Below, in pieces: positions 6,364-10,016 of a stretch of 10,016 nucleotides of DNA. Location of the stretch: NCBI GenBank assembly GCA_012798055.1, contig JAAZOA010000047.1, positions 1 to 10,016 on the forward strand. The letters are read 5' to 3'. This stretch comes from Syntrophomonadaceae bacterium. GTDB lineage: Bacteria; Bacillota; Syntrophomonadia; Syntrophomonadales; Syntrophomonadaceae. The number at the start of each line of letters is the position of its first letter. Position 1 is the stretch's first letter. The position numbers were made by a program, and so were the translations under genes. The notes below the pieces were generated by a model. That model was given only the letters and a program-made list of their open reading frames with translations. It was not told the origin of the DNA and did not search any database.

Positions 6364-6435
6364 CAGCAGCTATCAGCTATTTAGGGAGTATTCTGGTTGG
6401 GGACCGATTGTAGGTATCCTGTGGAGGGGAATCAG

Positions 6436-6960
6436 GTGCAGCTTAATGACTTGATAAAAGTGGGGAAAATCCTTGGAACGCATGGTTACAAAGGCACCGT
6501 GAAGGTGATGCCTTTAACTGATTTTCCCGAACGCTTTCGGCCGCAACAAAGGTTCATTATCAACCAGGGAGCCAATTTGGTGGAATTCACTTTAGAGACC
6601 AGCAGCCCTCACCGGGGGCAGCTTCTGATAAAGTTTAAAGAGCTGAACAGCTTGGAAGAAGCGGAGCGATATCGCAATGCTTATATCCATGTTGAACCCA
6701 AAGACCTTCATACCCTCCCTGAAGGCCATTACTACCATTTCCAACTGGTAGGCATGGAGGTATATGATGCTGAGAAGGGCTATTTGGGCAAGTTGACCGA
6801 AATTTTGGAAACAGGTGCCAATGACGTGTATGTAGTAAGATCAGATCGATACGGAGAAGTACTCATACCCGCCATTGCCCAAGTAATTGGTGAAGTGGAT
6901 GTGAAACAGAATCGCATACAGGTCAATCTCCTGCCTGGTTTGCTGGAGGAAGACTTTTGA
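6436..6960 (+). CDS. rimM: Ribosome maturation factor RimM
   Basis: RimM assists late 30S assembly near the 16S head and S19. At 174 residues it has the family length. The N-terminal barrel shows VGKILGTHGYKGTVKVMPLT (9-28) with the conserved G-x-H-G-x-x-G. The C-terminal PRC-barrel shows EGHYYHFQLVGMEVY (96-110), TGANDVYVV (127-135) and VLIPAI (142-147). Start is the GTG at 6436, with GGAGG at 6423-6427 and 8-base spacing; a TTG 13 codons earlier gives an extension not typical of the family. The 72-base gap after khpA holds no clear signal. The stop TGA overlaps the TTG start of trmD by 4 bases, so the two are probably translationally coupled. Confidence 0.96.
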   Translation: MQLNDLIKVGKILGTHGYKGTVKVMPLTDFPERFRPQQRFIINQGANLVEFTLETSSPHRGQLLIKFKELNSLEEAERYRNAYIHVEPKDLHTLPEGHYYHFQLVGMEVYDAEKGYLGKLTEILETGANDVYVVRSDRYGEVLIPAIAQVIGEVDVKQNRIQVNLLPGLLEEDF

Positions 6961-7691
6961 AAATCGATATTTTGACCCTGTTCCCGGCGATGTTCGCTTC
7001 TCCTTTCGAGGAGAGCATAATTGCCCGAGCCCGCCACAAAGGTTTGGTGGAGATCAACACCATAAATATACGCAATTATGCCCTGGACAAACATCAGCAG
7101 GTGGATGATTACCCTTTTGGGGGCGGAGCGGGAATGGTAATGAAGGCAGATGTATTGGCGTGCGCAATCGCTGCTGTCAAGACGCAAGATTCTCACCTGA
7201 TTTACCTTTCTCCCCAGGGCAAGCGCCTGGATCAGTTGCAGGTAATGAGGCTCGCCCGCCTGGAGCATCTTGTTTTGCTGTGCGGTCATTACGAAGGTAT
7301 CGATGAAAGGGTCATGCAGTTCGTTGACGAGGAGGTATCGATTGGTGACTATGTACTGAGCTGGGGGGAAATTGCCGCCATGGTGTTGGTGGACGCCATC
7401 ACCCGGCTCATCCCCGGGGTATTAGGAGATGAAAGATCCTCGCAGGAGGAAACCTTTGCGGGAGGATTGCTGGAGTATCCCCACTATACCAGGCCGCGCA
7501 GTTTCCAGGGCCAGGAAGTACCGGAAGTACTTCTTTCCGGTCATCATGAACAGATTCGCTTATGGAGAAAGAAGCAGGGTCTTGTTCGCACCCTGCTGAA
7601 GCGACCCGAACTGCTCCTTGAACGGGAATTTGATCCTGAAGAAAGAGCGCTGCTGGAGGAAATACTATTCGGCAAGGAGAAGCACAGTTGA
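6957..7691 (+). CDS. trmD: tRNA (guanine-37-N1)-methyltransferase TrmD
   Basis: TrmD transfers a methyl group from S-adenosylmethionine to N1 of G37 in tRNAs that read CNN codons, which prevents +1 frameshifting. It has 244 residues and the trefoil-knot SPOUT fold. Motifs are MKIDILTLFPAMF (1-13), VDDYPFGGGAGMVM (49-62), YLSPQGKRLDQ (83-93), LLCGHYEGIDERV (107-119), SIGDYVLSWGE (128-138), RLIPGVLG (150-157) and GLLEYPHYTRP (170-180). Two residues stand out. W136 replaces the first Gly of the knot motif S-G-G-E, and E165 lies where E. coli has the catalytic Asp169. The TTG start overlaps the rimM stop (TTGA) and follows GGAGGA by 6 bases. Function is near certain by homology and context; full activity is less so given W136. 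Confidence 0.95.
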   Translation: MKIDILTLFPAMFASPFEESIIARARHKGLVEINTINIRNYALDKHQQVDDYPFGGGAGMVMKADVLACAIAAVKTQDSHLIYLSPQGKRLDQLQVMRLARLEHLVLLCGHYEGIDERVMQFVDEEVSIGDYVLSWGEIAAMVLVDAITRLIPGVLGDERSSQEETFAGGLLEYPHYTRPRSFQGQEVPEVLLSGHHEQIRLWRKKQGLVRTLLKRPELLLEREFDPEERALLEEILFGKEKHS

Positions 7692-8266
7692 GATCATCCA
7701 AAGTTTTTATAGCCTTGCTGCATCACCCGATATACAACAAGAGGATGGATATTGTGACCACCTCCATAACTAACCTGGACCTGCACGATATTGCCAGGGC
7801 AGCCAGGACTTACGACACAGATGGATTTTTTGTGGTTCATCCTGCAGCCAGCCAACAAAAATTGGTCAGGGATATCCTGGCATACTGGCAGGAAGGATAT
7901 GGGGGACAATATAATCGGGACCGCCAGGAAGCCTTCCGCCGGCTTAAACTGGTATCAGATCTGAGATCAGCTGTCGATTTTATAGAAAGAGAAACCGGTC
8001 AGAAGGCATACACCATTGCCACGGATGCCCGGACTTATCCCAACAGCATCTCTTACCGGTCCCTCCGGGAAGAGATGCACACGCAGCAGGGGAGTTACCT
8101 CTTGTTATTCGGCACTGGTTGGGGTATGACCAGCGAAGTGATGGCCAGTTGTGATTATATCCTGGCGCCGGTCAATGGCGCTGGCGATTATAATCATCTT
8201 GCGGTCAGGAGTGCAGTATCAATTATCCTGGACCGCCTATTGGGAGAGCCTTGGTTTGTAGACTAG
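7688..8266 (+). CDS. SAM-dependent RNA methyltransferase, SPOUT-like (TrmD-linked family)
   Basis: This 192-residue protein matches the RNA methyltransferase family (Pfam Methyltrn_RNA_4 type, Thermotoga TM1570-like) encoded next to trmD in many Clostridia and Thermotogae. Marks are ALLHHPIYNKRMDIVTTSIT (9-28) leading to NLDLHDIARAARTY (29-42), a GGQYNRDRQEAF segment (72-83), the likely SAM-binding loop LLLFGTGWGM (138-147), and the C-terminal GAGDYNHLAVRSAVSIILDRL (in 164-184). The RNA target is not established as far as I know. The TTG start (7688) overlaps the trmD stop as TTGA and has AAGGAG 8 bases upstream. It is the second consecutive SPOUT-type gene, hinting at a related tRNA or rRNA role. 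It is followed by the rplS promoter. Confidence 0.88.
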   Translation: MRSSKVFIALLHHPIYNKRMDIVTTSITNLDLHDIARAARTYDTDGFFVVHPAASQQKLVRDILAYWQEGYGGQYNRDRQEAFRRLKLVSDLRSAVDFIERETGQKAYTIATDARTYPNSISYRSLREEMHTQQGSYLLLFGTGWGMTSEVMASCDYILAPVNGAGDYNHLAVRSAVSIILDRLLGEPWFVD

Positions 8267-8274
8267 TTTTTTTC

Positions 8275-8303
8275 TTGAGCTTGCCTATGGGCTGTGGTAA
8301 AAT
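8275..8303 (+). promoter_or_regulatory. Extended -10 promoter of rplS
   Basis: TTGAGC (8275-8280), a 17-base spacer and TAAAAT (8298-8303), preceded by TG at 8295-8296 as an extended -10. The start would be near 8310, giving a leader of about 60 bases. GCCTAT (8283-8288) and ATAGGC (8302-8307) form an inverted repeat across the spacer and -10 box. Confidence 0.8.
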
Positions 8304-8309
8304 AGGCTT

Positions 8310-8362
8310 GTTCTGTAATAAGGGTGAAACCCCCAAAGGTGGTTACACCTGCTGGAAGGAGG
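8310..8362 (+). ncRNA. Candidate L19 autoregulatory leader RNA upstream of rplS
   Basis: The stretch between the predicted transcription start and the ribosome binding site folds into two local stems. One is GGG/CCC (8322-8324 with 8330-8332, loop TGAAA). The other is AGGTG/CACCT (8337-8341 with 8346-8350, loop GTTA), flanked by CC and GG that can extend it. A ribosomal-protein L19 leader is known upstream of rplS in low-GC Gram-positives, where L19 is thought to bind its own mRNA. Position and size fit; I cannot confirm a match to the family model by eye. Confidence 0.5.
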
Positions 8363-8371
8363 TAAGATCAA

Positions 8372-8728
8372 GTGCAAGACATAATGAGATCAGTGGAAGA
8401 AGAACACTATAGAAAAGACATACCGGTTTTTGGACCTGGGGATACAGTCAAGATTCATGTGAAGGTTGTAGAAGGAACCAGGGAGAGAATCCAGGTATAT
8501 GAAGGCATAGTCATGAAAATCAGGGGGGCTGGGCTCTCCAAAAATTTCACCGTCAGAAGGGTTACGTACGGTGTAGCCGTGGAAAGAACCTTCTTGGTCA
8601 ATTCACCCAAAATAGCGCAAATAGAGGTGACTCGAAGAGGAAAGGTGCGCAGAGCCAGGCTCTTCTACCTGCGCGGACTGACCGGTAAGAAGGCCCGGGT
8701 CAAGGAAAAAGGCAGATTTTCAAGGTAA
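8372..8728 (+). CDS. rplS: 50S ribosomal protein L19
   Basis: L19 sits at the 30S-50S interface and takes part in an intersubunit bridge. The 118-residue sequence is canonical: DIPVFGPGDTVKIHVKVVEG (20-39), RIQVYEGIVMKIRGAGLSKN (43-62), FTVRRVTYGVAVERTFLVNSP (in 63-83), then IEVTRRGKVRRARLFYLRGL (in 87-108) and the basic tail. The GTG start follows AAGGAGG (8356-8362) by 9 bases. It has its own promoter, leader and a strong terminator, so it can be expressed independently of the trmD group that runs into it. Nothing in the protein is unusual. Confidence 0.98.
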   Translation: MQDIMRSVEEEHYRKDIPVFGPGDTVKIHVKVVEGTRERIQVYEGIVMKIRGAGLSKNFTVRRVTYGVAVERTFLVNSPKIAQIEVTRRGKVRRARLFYLRGLTGKKARVKEKGRFSR

Positions 8729-8736
8729 GATCAGGG

Positions 8737-8770
8737 AGAGAATACCGCCAGGTATTCTCTTTTTATTTTT
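8737..8770 (+). terminator. Rho-independent terminator after rplS
   Basis: AGAGAATACC (8737-8746) and GGTATTCTCT (8751-8760) form a perfect 10-bp stem with a GCCA loop, followed by an almost pure T stretch to 8770. It ends the rplS transcript 48 bases before rbgA, so rbgA depends on read-through or its own promoter. Confidence 0.92.
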
Positions 8771-8782
8771 TGGTGTGCTATC

Positions 8783-8810
8783 GGAGAATCGATACTCCTG
8801 AGATTAGGAG
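8783..8810 (+). promoter_or_regulatory. Possible RBS-sequestering switch before rbgA
   Basis: The ribosome binding site AGGAG (8806-8810) can pair with CTCCT (8795-8799) across a 6-base loop. The same CTCC can instead pair with GGAG (8783-8786) across an 8-base loop, which would free the site. The two pairings exclude each other. The helices are short (4-5 bp), so this is only a candidate. Confidence 0.3.
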
Positions 8811-8817
8811 CAAAGCT

Positions 8818-9653
8818 ATGGTCATAAACTGGTATCCAGGGCATATGGTAAAGGCCAAAAGGGAGATACAAGAGAATATTAAGCTGGTCGACATAGTAGC
8901 GATCCTGGTGGATGCCAGGGCCCCTTTTCCTGTCGTAATCCCGATCTGGAAAAAATGAGCCAGCACAGACAGGTCCTATTTGTATTAAACAAGATGGATC
9001 TGGCCGATCCCCAAGCTACTGAAAAATACCTCGCCCGTTTCAGGGAGGAAGGCTATATGGCAGTGCCTTTCGACTCCACCAGCGGGCGTGGACTTTCTGA
9101 GGTAATCCAGGCTTTCAAGACCCTCTATCATCCCCGCGCCCAGGAAATGCTGGTTAAAGGCCGTCGTATCCGGCCATCCCGAATAATGGTAGTTGGGGTT
9201 CCTAACATCGGCAAATCCACGTTTATCAATTGCCTGGCAGGGAAAAAAATGGCCATGACTGGAGCCAAACCGGGCATTACCAGGGGAAAACAGTGGATCA
9301 GGGTCAGAGAAGATATCGAATTGATGGACACTCCCGGGCTGATGTGGCCTAAGACAGAAAGCGAAGAGCAAGGCCTTAAACTAGCCTTGTTGGATATTGT
9401 CGGCGAAAAAGCCTACCAGGAAAGAGAGGTTGCCCTCTACCTCTTGCATCTGCTGCAGGTAAAGACACCGGAAATATTAACCGGCAAGCTGAAGGTAAGC
9501 GATCCTGGTTCAGATCCGGAGACTATGCTGACGGAAATCGCCAGGAAACGGGGTCACCTGCTGAAGGCCGGAGTTTTGGACCTGGCAAAAACCTGTACCG
9601 CCCTCCTGCAGGACTTCCGTAAAGGTAAACTCGGCTTACTGAGTTTGGATTGA
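8818..9653 (+). pseudogene. rbgA: Ribosome biogenesis GTPase RbgA (YlqF), split by a -1 frameshift
   Basis: RbgA is a circularly permuted GTPase needed for late 50S assembly. The gene opens at ATG 8818 with AGGAG 7 bases upstream and reads normally through VINWYPGHMVKAKREIQENI and DIVAILVDARAPF, then hits TGA at 8956-8958. The next frame continues from base 8928 as SCRNPDLEKMSQHR, exactly the family sequence. One base is therefore missing, or a -1 shift occurs, at CCCCTTTT (8921-8928). The joined product would be 278 residues, the usual length. Its motifs come in permuted order: G4 NKMD (58-61), G1 GVPNIGKS (127-134), G2 within PGIT (152-155), G3 DTPG (171-174), then the C-terminal RNA-binding helical domain. 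Everything else is intact, so the lesion is recent, a sequencing error, or programmed. Confidence 0.93.
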
Positions 9654-10016
9654 AATTTTGTTGCAAATCAGCAGGGGATTTGGAGGAACGCGTAGAATTA
9701 GCAAAAATGTCGAGTTATTGGTATTCTAGGCAACAATATATGGAAAATGTGGATTTAACTGTTCGCTGAGAATATCTGCCATGACTATTGCCTTAATAGA
9801 GATTCCCTCGTACCAGAACATGGAACATATCCACCATTTCAACCAGTTAATCTACATATGGTCGGTCAGGCAATAAGGATACAAGTCAAATATCAGACCC
9901 GGGCCAAGGGCGCAGTCTGTTCTGGGCAGGTTTAATCCGGTTGTTTTTGAGTTGTTATCCATCCTTTTATACAGCAGTGATGTAGAAGGTTTCAGAAACA
10001 ATGAGGGGGGGGGGGG
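9654..10016. other. Intergenic region with no supportable gene, ending at a probable contig edge
   Basis: After the rbgA stop I find no open frame longer than about 40 codons on either strand, no tRNA and no clear terminator or promoter. A 31-codon ATG frame at 9781-9876 lacks a ribosome binding site. A stretch at 9670-9713 (GCAGGGGATTTGG ... ATGTCGAG) resembles a kind of intergenic motif I have seen in related Clostridia, but I cannot verify it. The final 12 bases (10005-10016) are all G. Confidence 0.6.

Noticed and set aside
6780..7289. 169-codon minus-strand open frame across the rimM-trmD junction
   Set aside because: It is antisense to two well-conserved genes and shows no family signature or ribosome binding site.
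8770..8796. TTGGTG...GATACT as a promoter for rbgA
   Set aside because: The spacer is only 15 bases and both boxes are poor; read-through from rplS is as likely.
9781..9876. 31-codon ATG frame in the right-hand intergenic region, and a similar-length frame on the other strand
   Set aside because: No ribosome binding site, no family resemblance, and lengths expected by chance.

Overview
The window reads as chromosomal core DNA of a Gram-positive, low-to-mid GC bacterium of the class Clostridia, possibly from the Syntrophomonas/Peptococcaceae side. That placement is inferred from gene content and order, strong AGGAGG-type ribosome binding sites, frequent GTG and TTG starts, and CCA encoded in all tRNA genes. 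The right edge ends in a run of 12 G, which looks like a contig end and not natural sequence.

Layout. (1) 2-511 is the 3' part of rpoD, the primary sigma factor. (2) 549-1085 holds two small tRNA transcription units. The first is tRNA-Asn, with a perfect consensus promoter and its own terminator. The second is a CAU-anticodon tRNA (probably Ile2), tRNA-Glu and tRNA-Val, also with promoter and terminator; the Glu and Val genes abut with no spacer. (3) 1266-2144 is a metallo-beta-lactamase-fold hydrolase with all metal ligands. (4) On the minus strand lie an unrecognised acidic 212-residue protein (2233-2871) and a DegV-family fatty-acid-binding protein (2980-3825, TTG start). (5) degV is divergent from ylxM-ffh (4024-5728), the signal recognition particle genes; each side has a recognisable promoter in the 198-bp gap. 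(6) 5837-8266 is rpsP-khpA-rimM-trmD plus a second SPOUT-type RNA methyltransferase. The last two junctions are 4-nt TTGA overlaps. (7) 8275-8770 is rplS with its own extended -10 promoter, a structured leader and a terminator. (8) 8818-9653 is rbgA (ylqF), split by a -1 frameshift exactly at a C-CCT-TTT heptamer. (9) 9654-10016 has no gene that I can support.

Functionally, most of the window serves translation: sigma-driven tRNA units, SRP targeting, ribosomal proteins S16 and L19, 30S maturation (RimM), an RNA-binding KH protein, tRNA m1G37 methylation (TrmD) and 50S assembly (RbgA). No mobile element, CRISPR array or phage gene was seen, and I see no convincing novel multi-gene system. The most useful second looks are the rbgA frameshift, a Gly-to-Trp change in the TrmD SAM-binding knot, a possible RBS switch before rbgA, and the orphan acidic protein.
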